From Pseudomonas abietaniphila (GTDB lineage Bacteria > Pseudomonadota > Gammaproteobacteria > Pseudomonadales > Pseudomonadaceae): 64,000 nt of DNA. Of the stretch, positions 12,419-21,051 are shown piece by piece (position 1 is the stretch's first letter; every line of letters starts with the position of its first letter). The notes under the pieces were generated by a model, which had not been told where the DNA came from, ran no database searches, and saw only the letters and a list, made by a program, of their open reading frames with translations. Position numbers and translations under genes: made by a program. The stretch lies in contig NZ_FNCO01000014.1 of the NCBI RefSeq assembly GCF_900100795.1, positions 124,001-188,000 of the forward strand, in the 5' to 3' direction.

Positions 12419-14335
12419 TCACTTGTTCTCTTTCACTTCTTCGAACTCGGCATCGACTACGTCGTCAGCCTTGTGCTCTTCCTGTGCAGCCTGAGCACCG
12501 GCTTCAGGCTTTTCAGCCTGCTCGGCGTACATCTTCTGAGCGACAGGCGCGGAAACTTTCGACAGCTCCTCGACCTTCGCATCGATGGCAGCCTTGTCGT
12601 CGCCTTTGACAGCCGCTTCCAGAGCAACAACAGCGGCTTCGATAGCGGTTTTCTCTTCTGCAGTGACCTTGTCACCCGCGTCAGCAACCATTTTACGAGT
12701 CGAGTGGACCAGCGCATCACCCTGGTTACGGGCAGAGGCCAGCTCTTCGAACTTGCGGTCTTCGTCCGAATTCGCTTCGGCATCGCGGATCATCTGCTGG
12801 ATTTCTTCATCCGACAGACCCGAGTTGGCCTTGATCACGATCGACTGAGTCTTGCCAGTCGCCTTGTCTTTCGCGCCGACGTGCAGAATGCCGTTGGCGT
12901 CGATGTCGAAGGTCACTTCGATCTGAGGCACACCGCGTGGAGCCGGCGGAATCTCAGCCAGGTCGAACTTGCCCAGCGACTTGTTCTGAGCCGCTTGCTT
13001 ACGCTCGCCTTGCAGCACGTGAATGGTCACGGCGCTCTGGTTATCGTCGGCAGTCGAGAACACTTGCGATTTCTTGGTAGGAATCGTGGTGTTTTTCTCG
13101 ATCAGTGCAGTCATCACGCCACCCATGGTTTCGATACCCAGGGTCAACGGGCTGACGTCCAGCAGCAGAACGTCTTTTACGTCGCCAGCCAGTACCGCAC
13201 CTTGAATCGCAGCACCCATGGCAACCGCTTCGTCCGGGTTGACGTCCTTACGGGCTTCTTTGCCAAAGAACTCGGTGACCTTCTGCTGAACCAGCGGCAT
13301 ACGGGTCTGACCGCCAACCAGGATCACGTCGTCGATTTTGCTGACGTCGATACCCGAATCTTTCAGCGCAATACGGCAAGGCTCGATGGTGCGCTGAACC
13401 AGGTCTTCAACCAGCGATTCCAGCTTGGCGCGGGAGATCTTCACGTTCAAGTGCTTAGGACCGGTAGCGTCTGCAGTGATGTACGGCAGGTTGACGTCGG
13501 TCTGCAAGCTCGAGGACAGCTCGATCTTGGCTTTTTCAGCCGCTTCTTTCAGACGCTGCATCGCCAGCGGGTCACCTTTGAGGTTCATGCCGCTTTCTTT
13601 CTTGAATTCGTCAACGAGGTAGTCGATCAGACGAATGTCGAAGTCCTCACCACCCAGGAAGGTGTCGCCGTTGGTGGCCAACACTTCGAACTGGTGCTCA
13701 CCGTCGACTTCAGCGATCTCGATGACCGACACGTCGAAAGTACCGCCACCCAGGTCGTAAACGATGACGGTGTGATCGCCCTTCGCTTTGTCCATACCGT
13801 AAGCCAGCGCGGCGGCGGTCGGTTCGTTGATGATGCGTTTTACGTCCAGACCCGCGATGCGGCCGGCGTCTTTGGTTGCCTGACGCTGGCTGTCGTTGAA
13901 GTAGGCCGGAACGGTGATGACCGCTTCAGTCACAGTCTCGCCCAAGTAGTCTTCGGCGGTTTTCTTCATCTTCTTCAGGATTTCCGCAGAAATCTGAGGC
14001 GGAGACATTTTCTGGCCATTCACTTCAACCCAGGCATCACCGTTGTCAGCCTTGGCGATTTTGTAAGGGACCATTTTGATGTCTTTCTGTACGACTTCTT
14101 CTTCGAAGCGGCGACCGATCAGACGCTTTACCGCGTACAGAGTGTTGTGCGGATTGGTGACCGCCTGACGCTTGGCCGACTGACCGACCAGGATTTCGCC
14201 ATCGTTAGCGTACGCAATGATCGACGGCGTAGTACGCGCACCTTCAGCGTTCTCGATAACCTTGACGTTACCGTTTTCCAGAATGGAGACGCAGGAGTTG
14301 GTGGTCCCCAGGTCGATACCGATAATCTTGCCCAT
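12419..14335 (-). CDS. dnaK: Molecular chaperone DnaK (Hsp70)
   Basis: DnaK is the ATP-dependent Hsp70 chaperone. The 638 residues begin MGKIIGIDLGTTNSCVSI, the phosphate-1 ATPase motif. IVYDLGGGTFDVS lies near residue 190 and ILVGGQTRMPLV near 335. The substrate-binding domain follows, with a C-terminal lid ending EFEEVKENK, close to the Gram-negative consensus tail. It lies between grpE and dnaJ and has its own sigma-32 promoter at 14417-14445. Confidence 0.98.
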   Translation of the reverse strand: MGKIIGIDLGTTNSCVSILENGNVKVIENAEGARTTPSIIAYANDGEILVGQSAKRQAVTNPHNTLYAVKRLIGRRFEEEVVQKDIKMVPYKIAKADNGDAWVEVNGQKMSPPQISAEILKKMKKTAEDYLGETVTEAVITVPAYFNDSQRQATKDAGRIAGLDVKRIINEPTAAALAYGMDKAKGDHTVIVYDLGGGTFDVSVIEIAEVDGEHQFEVLATNGDTFLGGEDFDIRLIDYLVDEFKKESGMNLKGDPLAMQRLKEAAEKAKIELSSSLQTDVNLPYITADATGPKHLNVKISRAKLESLVEDLVQRTIEPCRIALKDSGIDVSKIDDVILVGGQTRMPLVQQKVTEFFGKEARKDVNPDEAVAMGAAIQGAVLAGDVKDVLLLDVSPLTLGIETMGGVMTALIEKNTTIPTKKSQVFSTADDNQSAVTIHVLQGERKQAAQNKSLGKFDLAEIPPAPRGVPQIEVTFDIDANGILHVGAKDKATGKTQSIVIKANSGLSDEEIQQMIRDAEANSDEDRKFEELASARNQGDALVHSTRKMVADAGDKVTAEEKTAIEAAVVALEAAVKGDDKAAIDAKVEELSKVSAPVAQKMYAEQAEKPEAGAQAAQEEHKADDVVDAEFEEVKENK

Positions 14336-14416
14336 CTTTGACTCTCCCGAAACTTTTTAATTAGGTTGCCGCAACTGCGTTTACAAATTGCGGTAATTCT
14401 TTAAACGCATGGCCTG

Positions 14417-14445
14417 TAAATGGGGGCCACTCAGCTGATTTCAAG
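14417..14445 (-). promoter_or_regulatory. Sigma-32 heat-shock promoter of dnaK
   Basis: The minus strand reads CTTGAAA (14445-14439), 13 bases, then CCCCATTTA (14425-14417), matching the sigma-32 consensus CTTGAAA-N13-CCCCATNT. The -35 element overlaps the grpE stop codon (GCTTGA). It allows dnaK transcription independent of grpE. Confidence 0.85.
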
Positions 14446-15007
14446 CCTGCTCGTCAATTGACGGTGCAACAGGCGACGGCGCCTTGCTGACCACGACCAT
14501 GGCCGGGCGCAGCAGACGGCCGTTAAGCTGATAACCCTTCTGGAACACCTTCAGAACACTGTTCGGCTCGACGTCTGCGCTTTCCTGCATCGCCATTGCC
14601 TGGTGATGCTCAGCGTTGAACGGCTGACCGTGCGGGTCGATGGCTTCCAGGTGATAACGCTTGAGGGTGTCCGCAAACATCTTCAGGGTCAGCTCGATGC
14701 CTTCACGCATCGGACGGATGCTCTCGTCATCCGGGTTGGACAGGTCCAGACCACGCTCCAGGCTGTCGACGATCGGCAGCAAATCGCCAGCGAACTTCTC
14801 CAGTGCGAATTTGTGAGCCTTTTCCACGTCCTGCTCAGCGCGGCGGCGGACGTTTTGCAGATCCGCAGCGACACGCAGAGACTGGTCCTGTGCCGCAGCC
14901 AGTTGCTCTTCCAGCACCTGTACACGCGTTGCCAAATCTTCTCCGGAATTCGCCGCGCCTGCAGCCTGATCCTGAGCCTGCGTATCCGGGTTCTGTTCGT
15001 CAGCCAT
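14441..15007 (-). CDS. grpE: Nucleotide exchange factor GrpE
   Basis: GrpE releases ADP from DnaK. The 188-residue protein has an acidic, Gln-rich N-terminus, a long helix (about 25-95) with DLQNVRRRAEQDVEKAHKFA, and the C-terminal beta domain with the family signature VLKVFQKGYQLNGRLLRPAMVVVS. It is first in the grpE-dnaK-dnaJ cluster behind a sigma-32 promoter and divergent from recN. Confidence 0.97.
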   Translation of the reverse strand: MADEQNPDTQAQDQAAGAANSGEDLATRVQVLEEQLAAAQDQSLRVAADLQNVRRRAEQDVEKAHKFALEKFAGDLLPIVDSLERGLDLSNPDDESIRPMREGIELTLKMFADTLKRYHLEAIDPHGQPFNAEHHQAMAMQESADVEPNSVLKVFQKGYQLNGRLLRPAMVVVSKAPSPVAPSIDEQA

Positions 15008-15060
15008 AGTTTTCTCCTTCTAATTACGTCCGTGAGCAGAACTCACGCTTCTGCCCGGCT

Positions 15061-15088
15061 ATATGGGGCCTTAATTTTCGGCTTCAAG
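15061..15088 (-). promoter_or_regulatory. Sigma-32 heat-shock promoter of grpE
   Basis: The minus strand reads CTTGAAG (15088-15082), 13 bases, then CCCCATAT (15068-15061), a near-perfect sigma-32 promoter about 55 bases upstream of the grpE ATG. Confidence 0.87.
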
Positions 15089-15243
15089 GGGTTTCGATGC
15101 AGGATGGGGCGAATAACCCTACAAATATTCCGACATGATGCGTTTCGTGATCGCGCTCACTAAAACTCGCCAATGGTGCTAAGAAATACCGGAACCCTGC
15201 CAAATCGAGCTAAGGCCGGGCATTGTCAGCCCAAAGCAAAACA

Positions 15244-15259
15244 CTGTATAAATAACCAG
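15244..15259 (+). promoter_or_regulatory. LexA (SOS) box of recN
   Basis: CTGTATAAATAACCAG matches the LexA consensus CTGT-N8-ACAG with one mismatch in the right arm. It lies 25 bases upstream of the recN start. recN is a known LexA target in E. coli and Pseudomonas. Confidence 0.8.
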
Positions 15260-15283
15260 ACAAATCGCTTGGGAGCCGCCCGT

Positions 15284-16957
15284 ATGCTGGTGCACCTGTC
15301 CATACATAACTACGCCATCGTTGAACATCTCGATCTGGAACTGGATCGCGGCATGAGCGTGATCACCGGTGAAACCGGTGCCGGCAAGTCGATCATGCTC
15401 GACGCGCTCGGTCTGACGCTGGGTGATCGTGCCGACAGCGGCGTAGTACGACCGGGCGCCGACAAGGCTGACATTCTGGCGACGTTCGATGTGTCCGACA
15501 TCCCGGAAGCAGACGCCTGGCTCAAGGAACGCGATCTCGAAACCGATGGCCCCTGCATTCTTCGCAGGGTCATCACCGCCGAAGGCCGTTCGCGTTCTTA
15601 TATAAACGGCACGCCGTGCCCACAGGGCGATCTCAAAGCGCTGGGCGAATTGCTGATCGATATCCATAGCCAGCACGAGCATCAGTCGCTGCTCAAGACC
15701 GACACTCATCGTCGGTTGCTGGACGAATATGCGGGCGCCACTGACCTCGCCCGCCAAGTGCAGCTGGCCGCTCAACGCTGGCGCCAGACGCGCCAGGAGC
15801 TTGAACGACTGTCCAACTCCGGGGACGAACAGCGCGCCAAGCACCAACTGTTGAGTTATCAGCTGGAAGAACTCGAAAGCCTGAGCCTGGGCGAAAACGA
15901 GCTCGAACATCTGGAGCAGGAACACACCACACTGACCAACGCAGAAAGCCTACTGGGCATCTGCCGGCAAGTCGTCGAACTGTGCAGCGAGAGCGATTCA
16001 GGCAACGCACTGAATGCCCTGACCGCCAGCCTCAACCGGTTGACCAGCGTAAACAACTCGCCAGACGCGCTGAATGAAGCGACCAACCTGCTTTCCAGCG
16101 CACAGATTCAGGTGGAAGAAGCCGTCGGCGAAATCAATCGTTTCCTGGATCGTTTCGAAGCCGACCCTGCACGCCTGCAACAGATCGAAGAGCGGCTCGA
16201 CACCATTTACACGCTCGCGCGCAAACACCGGGTTCAGCCAACCGAAGTACCGGCATTGCATCAGAAGCTGCTGGATGAGATCGAAACACTGAACGCCAAT
16301 GACGAAGCCATCGAGCGCCTCGAGCACGAACTCGGCTCGTATGCCCGCCACTATCAGGAAAAGGCCCGCGAACTGAGCGACCTTCGCCATCGTGCAGCCC
16401 CTGAACTGGCCCATGCCGTGGAGCATGAAATTCAGCGACTGGGCATGCCGGGTGGTCGCTTCAATATCGAATTACGTGAAAACGCGGAGAAGGAGCTGTC
16501 GCCTCACGGCCTTGAACAGGTGGAGCTACTGGTCAGCGCCAACCCCGGGCAGCCGCTCAAGGCACTGGCCAAAGTGGCTTCAGGCGGTGAACTCTCCCGG
16601 ATCAGCCTGGCGATTCAGGTCATTACCGCGCAGACCTCACGCGTGCCCACACTGGTCTTTGACGAAGTCGATGTCGGCATCGGCGGCCCGACTGCGGAAA
16701 TCGTCGGGCAGCTGCTACGCAGGCTCGGTGAGCGCGGCCAAGTCATGACCGTCACGCATTTGCCGCAGGTCGCCGCGCAGGGGCATCAGCATCTGTTCGT
16801 GCACAAGGTTCGCGAGGAAGACGTGACGCGCACCGCCGTTTCCAAACTGAGCAAGAGCGAGCGCGTAGAAGAAGTGGCGAGAATGCTGGGAGGGATCGAC
16901 CTGACCAAGGAGTCCCTGGCCCACGCGAAAAAGATGGTGATTACCGCCAAATCCTGA
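15284..16957 (+). CDS. recN: DNA repair protein RecN
   Basis: RecN is an SMC-like ATPase acting in double-strand break repair. The ATG at 15284 gives 557 residues, the family length, starting MLVHLSIHNYAIVEHLDLEL. Walker A GETGAGKS is at 29-36. Long coiled-coil stretches occupy the middle. The C-terminus has the ABC signature VASGGELSRISLA near 430 and Walker B TLVFDEVDVGIGG. An upstream in-frame ATG at 15173 is rejected because it precedes the LexA box and adds 37 unrelated residues. It is SOS-controlled by the box at 15244. Confidence 0.96.
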   Translation: MLVHLSIHNYAIVEHLDLELDRGMSVITGETGAGKSIMLDALGLTLGDRADSGVVRPGADKADILATFDVSDIPEADAWLKERDLETDGPCILRRVITAEGRSRSYINGTPCPQGDLKALGELLIDIHSQHEHQSLLKTDTHRRLLDEYAGATDLARQVQLAAQRWRQTRQELERLSNSGDEQRAKHQLLSYQLEELESLSLGENELEHLEQEHTTLTNAESLLGICRQVVELCSESDSGNALNALTASLNRLTSVNNSPDALNEATNLLSSAQIQVEEAVGEINRFLDRFEADPARLQQIEERLDTIYTLARKHRVQPTEVPALHQKLLDEIETLNANDEAIERLEHELGSYARHYQEKARELSDLRHRAAPELAHAVEHEIQRLGMPGGRFNIELRENAEKELSPHGLEQVELLVSANPGQPLKALAKVASGGELSRISLAIQVITAQTSRVPTLVFDEVDVGIGGPTAEIVGQLLRRLGERGQVMTVTHLPQVAAQGHQHLFVHKVREEDVTRTAVSKLSKSERVEEVARMLGGIDLTKESLAHAKKMVITAKS

Positions 16958-16976
16958 AAACAGCGTGCCTGAAACC

Positions 16977-17007
16977 AAAAAAGGCGACCCGAGGGTCGCC
17001 TTTTTTG
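16977..17007. terminator. Bidirectional terminator between recN and fur
   Basis: AAAAAAGGCGACCC-GA-GGGTCGCCTTTTTT is a symmetric intrinsic terminator with T-runs on both strands, placed between two convergent genes. Confidence 0.93.
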
Positions 17008-17023
17008 TGTATCCGAAAAAGAC

Positions 17024-17437
17024 TCAGTCCTGCTTCTCTTTCTTACGTACGTAAAGCACCAGATTGTGATCCACCAGCTCGAAACCGTGCTTGGTCACAA
17101 TGGCTTTTTGCAGTTTCTCGATTTCTTCGTCGAAGAACTCGATCACCTCACCGGACTCCACGTTGACCATATGGTCGTGGTGGCCTCCATCGGCAAGCTC
17201 AAACACGGCATGACCGCCGTCGAAGTTGTGGCGAACCACCAACCCGGCTGCTTCGAACTGAGTCAAAACACGGTAAACCGTTGCCAGACCGACGTCTTCG
17301 TTGGCCTCCATAAGTGCCTTGTAGACGTCCTCCGCGCTCATGTGGCGCTGCTCTGCAGAATCGAGCATTTGAAGGATCTTGACCCGTGGCAGGGTCACTT
17401 TAAGTCCAGCTTTGCGTAGTTCGCTATTTTCAACCAT
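17024..17437 (-). CDS. fur: Ferric uptake regulator Fur
   Basis: Fur is the Fe(II)-responsive repressor of iron-uptake genes. The ATG at 17437 gives 137 residues starting MVENSELRKAGLKVTLPR, the conserved N-terminus. The winged helix carries DVGLATVYRVLTQFEAAG, and the dimer domain has the metal motif GGHHDHMVN near 85. There is no cysteine in the protein, so the CxxC structural zinc site of E. coli Fur is absent. A longer frame from 17533 is rejected as unlike Fur. It is divergent from bamE, a conserved pair in Pseudomonas. Confidence 0.96.
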   Translation of the reverse strand: MVENSELRKAGLKVTLPRVKILQMLDSAEQRHMSAEDVYKALMEANEDVGLATVYRVLTQFEAAGLVVRHNFDGGHAVFELADGGHHDHMVNVESGEVIEFFDEEIEKLQKAIVTKHGFELVDHNLVLYVRKKEKQD

Positions 17438-17535
17438 GGTCAGCTTTCTCGCAGACGCTGCTTCGCAGCTTCTCTTAATGCAGGTATGATCGGGGTTTAC
17501 GTTGTCCCAGCCAAGATAGTGGAAGTCGCCCACCG

Positions 17536-18060
17536 ATGCAAAACACCAAGCTCTTGCTAACCAGTTTCACCTTCGTGGGACTGCTCGCACTCGCCGGTTG
17601 TTCATTCCCCGGGGTTTATAAAATCGACATCCAACAGGGCAATGTCGTCACGCAGGACATGATAGACCAGTTACGGCCCGGAATGACCCGTCGGCAAGTA
17701 AGGTTTATCATGGGCAATCCCCTGTTGGCCGATACCTTCCACCCTGATCGCTGGGACTACCTGTACAGCCTGCAGCCCGGTGGCGGTGAACGCCAACAGG
17801 AACGCATCAGCCTGATCTTCAATGGTAACGATCAGCTGGCGAGCCTGTCCGGTGACTTCAAACCGGGCGTGAGCCGCGACGAAGCCATCCTTGGCAAGAG
17901 CAGCGATACGACGACTACCCCCGAAAACAAAGGGGAACAGCAGCCGAAGGAAGAGCCGCCAAAACCTGGCTCCCTGCTCGAGCAGATCCAGAACGACGTC
18001 GACAAGGTCGAAACCGTTCCGGTCCCGACTCAGGAACCGCTGGATACCAATCCACGCTGA
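17536..18060 (+). CDS. bamE: Outer membrane assembly lipoprotein BamE (OmlA/SmpA)
   Basis: BamE is a lipoprotein of the BAM complex that inserts beta-barrel proteins in the outer membrane. The 174 residues have a signal peptide with lipobox LAGC (Cys about 22), then SFPGVYKIDIQQGN and the SmpA/OmlA core with LRPGMTRRQVRFIMGNPL. An extended Pro/Glu-rich C-terminus makes it longer than E. coli BamE (113), as usual in Pseudomonas. It is divergent from fur and ends in a strong terminator. Confidence 0.95.
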   Translation: MQNTKLLLTSFTFVGLLALAGCSFPGVYKIDIQQGNVVTQDMIDQLRPGMTRRQVRFIMGNPLLADTFHPDRWDYLYSLQPGGGERQQERISLIFNGNDQLASLSGDFKPGVSRDEAILGKSSDTTTTPENKGEQQPKEEPPKPGSLLEQIQNDVDKVETVPVPTQEPLDTNPR

Positions 18061-18087
18061 TCCTCGCGGGCTGCCAAAAGCAGCTGC

Positions 18088-18118
18088 AAAAAAAAGCCCG
18101 GCAATACCGGGCTTTTTT
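18088..18118. terminator. Bidirectional terminator between bamE and rnfH
   Basis: An A-tract, GCCCGG-CAATA-CCGGGC and six Ts form a strong intrinsic terminator between two convergent genes. Confidence 0.92.
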
Positions 18119-18146
18119 ACGCCTTTCAATCCAACCGATAAAAAAG

Positions 18147-18467
18147 TTAAATCGGTTTTTGCGCTTTTTTCGCTTTGGCCGCCTTCTCCGCGCGCAACCG
18201 ACGCACTTCTTTGGGATCCGCCAAAAGCGGGCGGTAAATTTCGACCCGGTCGCCCTCTTCCACTCGACGCACTGAAGGATCGGGGATCACCTTGCCAAAT
18301 ATTCCAAGCGCGCATTGATCGAACTGGACATCCGCGAAGCGCTCAGCGATGGCGGAAGCCGTCACGGCGCCCGACACCGTAGTACCCGCGGGCACCTCAA
18401 TCTTGAGCAGCTCCTGACGATCAACAGCGGCGTACACCACCTCGACGTTGATCATCACCTCAGACAT
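18147..18467 (-). CDS. rnfH: RnfH family (UPF0125) ubiquitin-fold protein
   Basis: The 106-residue protein starts MSEVMINVEVVYA. It has the RnfH-family beta-grasp fold text: GTTVSGAVTASAI, then FGKVIPDPSVRRVEEGDRVEIYRPL, and a Lys/Ala-rich tail. The role of the family is not settled; it neighbours RatA in many genomes and was named from rnf loci. It overlaps the end of ratA by eight bases, so translation is probably coupled. An upstream in-frame ATG within ratA is rejected. Confidence 0.88.
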   Translation of the reverse strand: MSEVMINVEVVYAAVDRQELLKIEVPAGTTVSGAVTASAIAERFADVQFDQCALGIFGKVIPDPSVRRVEEGDRVEIYRPLLADPKEVRRLRAEKAAKAKKAQKPI

Positions 18468-18894
18468 GCAACTCTTTAGCGCGCTGGCAGAACGCATCAA
18501 CCAAGGTGTTGGCTGCCTGATTGAACAACGGGCCCAGCGTGGCACGCACGATGGAGCCGGAATAATCGAAGGACAGATCCAGGCTGATCTTGCAGGCCTT
18601 CTCGCCCAGCGCCTTGAAAGTCCAGATGCCATGCAGTTGACTGAACGGCCCCTCTTCCAGATTCATCTCGATCATCTGCCCAGGCGTCAGCGTGTTGCGT
18701 GTCACGAAATGCTGACTCAGACCACCTTTGGCCACCTCGACGCGAGCGCGCATCATCGTATCGCTCTGCTCCAGCACCGTGGCACCGGAGCACCAAGGCA
18801 GGAACTCGGAGTAACGAGCCACGTCGTTGACCAGGTCGTACAGCGCCTGAGCGGGATACGGCAACAGGGCCGAACGTTGAATATGCGTAGTCAT
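18460..18894 (-). CDS. ratA: RatA-type START-domain protein
   Basis: RatA belongs to the START/Coq10-like family; E. coli RatA was reported to inhibit 70S ribosome association, and relatives bind quinone. The 144-residue protein starts MTTHIQRSALLPYPAQALYD and has the family motif YSEFLPWCSGATVLE, with SIVRATLGPLFNQAANTLVDAF at the C-terminus. It is between a transporter gene 7 bases upstream and rnfH overlapping downstream, suggesting one transcript. The E. coli function is not guaranteed here. Confidence 0.9.
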   Translation of the reverse strand: MTTHIQRSALLPYPAQALYDLVNDVARYSEFLPWCSGATVLEQSDTMMRARVEVAKGGLSQHFVTRNTLTPGQMIEMNLEEGPFSQLHGIWTFKALGEKACKISLDLSFDYSGSIVRATLGPLFNQAANTLVDAFCQRAKELHV

Positions 18895-18901
18895 GTCAGC
18901 G

Positions 18902-20305
18902 TCATTTCCAAAGCTGAGCGGCAAACACAATCAGAATGCCGATCGGCGCCACATAGCGCATCAAAAAAAACGTTAGAGCGAACAGAACCGGACTGCGTAC
19001 CGACAACTCGTCGCGCACCGCTTCACGGCCCATCACCCAACCCGCGAAAATCACAAAGCACAATCCACCCAGCGGCAGCATGATCCGCGACGTGAAGAAA
19101 TCGATCACGCCGAAGAAATCCAGGCCAGCCGTTGCGCCCCACTGGTAGAGATGAAACGCGCCGCCTTCGTTCACGAAAAATTTGGCTTGCTTCCAGATGT
19201 TGAACGAGAACACCGTTCCCAGCCCCACAAACCAGCAGATGAACGACAGCCAGAAGGTCACCCAGCCACGACGCACCTTGGTGCGCTCTACCAGGTAGGC
19301 AACCATCGGCTCCAGCAGCGAGATCGCCGAACTCCACGCCGCCACGGCGACGAGAATGAAGAACACCACGCCCATGACGGTGCCGAACGCTACGTTACCA
19401 AACGCATAAGGCAAAGTGACAAACATCAGGCCCGGACCTTCGCTCGGATTCAGACCTGCCGCGAACACAATCGGAAACAATGCCAGGCCGGCGAGCAACG
19501 AAACGAAGGTATCCAGCAGCGCCACACCGACAACCGTCGCGCTGATCGAAGCTTCTTTGGTCATGTAGGCGCCATAAATCATGATCGAACCAACACCGAC
19601 GCTCAGCGAAAAGAACGCGTGCCCCATGGCTGGCAGCAACCCGTCGAGGAGCTTCTCAGGCGTGAAGTCGAACATGAAATGCACGCCTTCCATGAAGTGC
19701 CCGGTGGTCAGGCTGTAGCCCAGCAGAATCACTATCAACACGAACAGCAGCGGCATCAGGATTCGCAGGCTGCGCTCAAGACCGGCATTGACGCCCTTGG
19801 CGATGGTGATTGCCGACAGCAGCATGAACAGCGTGTGCCATGCCACCAGACGCCACGGGTCGGCGATCAACTCGCCGAAGAACGCCCCTACGCCATCGGG
19901 CGTGACGGCCTGAAAATCACCCTTCCCGACATCGATGATGTATTCGAGCGACCAGCCACCGACGACGCTATAAAAAGAAAGAATCAGCAGCGCGGTGATC
20001 ATCCCGGCAAATGCGCCCCACGACCATTTGCTCGAATGCCCCGCCTCCAGCGCCAGCACCTTCAGGGCATTGGCCGGACTTTGGCGGGCACGACGGCCGA
20101 TCAGGGTTTCGGCCATCATCACCGGAATGCCGATCAAAGCGATGCACGCCAGGAACACCAACACGAACGCACCGCCGCCGTAGACGCCGACCATGTAGGG
20201 GAATTTCCATATACTTCCCAACCCCACGGCCGAGCCGGTGGCAGCCAGGATAAACACCCAGCGGCTCGCCCAGCTGCCGTGAACCGAAACCTTGTCCGTC
20301 GACAT
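18902..20305 (-). CDS. Sodium-dependent transporter (NSS/SNF family)
   Basis: The 467-residue protein is a neurotransmitter:sodium symporter family member with about 11-12 hydrophobic segments. The signature ATGSAVGLGSIWKFPYMVG is near residues 18-36 (first helix, sodium and substrate site). It is likely an amino-acid/Na+ symporter, but the substrate cannot be read from sequence. The start MSTDKVSVHGSW (20305) is preferred to an earlier in-frame ATG at 20374. It precedes ratA-rnfH and is divergent from smpB. Confidence 0.92.
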   Translation of the reverse strand: MSTDKVSVHGSWASRWVFILAATGSAVGLGSIWKFPYMVGVYGGGAFVLVFLACIALIGIPVMMAETLIGRRARQSPANALKVLALEAGHSSKWSWGAFAGMITALLILSFYSVVGGWSLEYIIDVGKGDFQAVTPDGVGAFFGELIADPWRLVAWHTLFMLLSAITIAKGVNAGLERSLRILMPLLFVLIVILLGYSLTTGHFMEGVHFMFDFTPEKLLDGLLPAMGHAFFSLSVGVGSIMIYGAYMTKEASISATVVGVALLDTFVSLLAGLALFPIVFAAGLNPSEGPGLMFVTLPYAFGNVAFGTVMGVVFFILVAVAAWSSAISLLEPMVAYLVERTKVRRGWVTFWLSFICWFVGLGTVFSFNIWKQAKFFVNEGGAFHLYQWGATAGLDFFGVIDFFTSRIMLPLGGLCFVIFAGWVMGREAVRDELSVRSPVLFALTFFLMRYVAPIGILIVFAAQLWK

Positions 20306-20433
20306 CGTTGACACGTCCAACACGCAAAAAAGATCGGGCATTGTCCGGGATTCACTCAACGTGCTCAAGCACACTGCTTCACGTTGCCGAGCCCATAGCC
20401 GAGAGCACCGTTGATCCCTATAATGCGTCGCCT

Positions 20434-20916
20434 ATGGCTAAGCTCAAGAAACATCCCACAGGGACCATCGCGCAAAATAAAAAGGCGCGTCACGATTACT
20501 TCATCGAACACAAGTTCGAGGCCGGTCTGGTCCTGGCCGGTTGGGAAGTAAAAAGCCTGCGTGCCAACAAGGTGCAGCTGGTGGACAGTTACGTGCTGCT
20601 CAAGGACGGTGAGGCCTGGCTGATGGGTAGCCACATCACGCCGTTGACGACAGCCAGTACCCACGTCATCGCTGACCCGACACGCACCCGTAAACTGCTG
20701 CTCAACAAGCGCGAGCTGGAAAGGCTCAACGCCGCTGTTGCGCAAAAAGGGTACACCGCGGTCGCCCTTGCCCTTTACTGGAAAGCGCACTTGATCAAGT
20801 GCGAAATCGCTCTGGGTAAAGGCAAGAAGGAGTACGACAAGCGTGATACCGAGCGCGAACGCGACTCCAATCGCGAGCTGCAACGCGCTGTGCGGAACAA
20901 AGGCAAGGAAGACTGA
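20434..20916 (+). CDS. smpB: SsrA-binding protein SmpB
   Basis: SmpB binds tmRNA and is required for trans-translation rescue of stalled ribosomes. The ATG at 20434 gives exactly 160 residues, as in E. coli, starting MAKLKKHPTGTIAQNKKARHDYF. The EVKSLRANKVQLVDSYV core is near 30-50 and the basic C-terminal tail (KGKKEYDKRDTERERDSNRE) mimics the mRNA path. Its RNA partner ssrA is about 7.7 kb downstream in the same window. The earlier in-frame start at 20308 is rejected. Confidence 0.97.
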   Translation: MAKLKKHPTGTIAQNKKARHDYFIEHKFEAGLVLAGWEVKSLRANKVQLVDSYVLLKDGEAWLMGSHITPLTTASTHVIADPTRTRKLLLNKRELERLNAAVAQKGYTAVALALYWKAHLIKCEIALGKGKKEYDKRDTERERDSNRELQRAVRNKGKED

Positions 20917-20947
20917 TTCTTTCGGGCTTCTACGGTCTGCACAGACC

Positions 20948-21036
20948 TGTAGGAGCGCGCTTGCCCGCGATTGCGGTGTATCAGACGATTAATTCATGAC
21001 TGACACACCGCAATCGCGGGCAAGCGCGCTCCTACA
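20948..21036. repeat. REPIN (paired inverted REP elements)
   Basis: Two perfectly complementary 32-base arms (20948-20979 and 21005-21036) flank a 25-base spacer. Each arm opens with TGTAGGAGCGCGCTTGCCCG, a widespread Pseudomonas REP core. This is a REPIN, mobilised in trans by RAYT transposases, placed between convergent smpB and lldR. Confidence 0.93.
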
Positions 21037-21051
21037 GAAAGCCGCCATCAC

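Noticed and set aside
12242..14341. 699-residue open frame on plus, antisense to dnaK
   Set aside because: Same cause; the real gene is dnaK on minus. Similar antisense frames oppose ftsH (1536-3500) and the D-lactate dehydrogenase (25125-27167).
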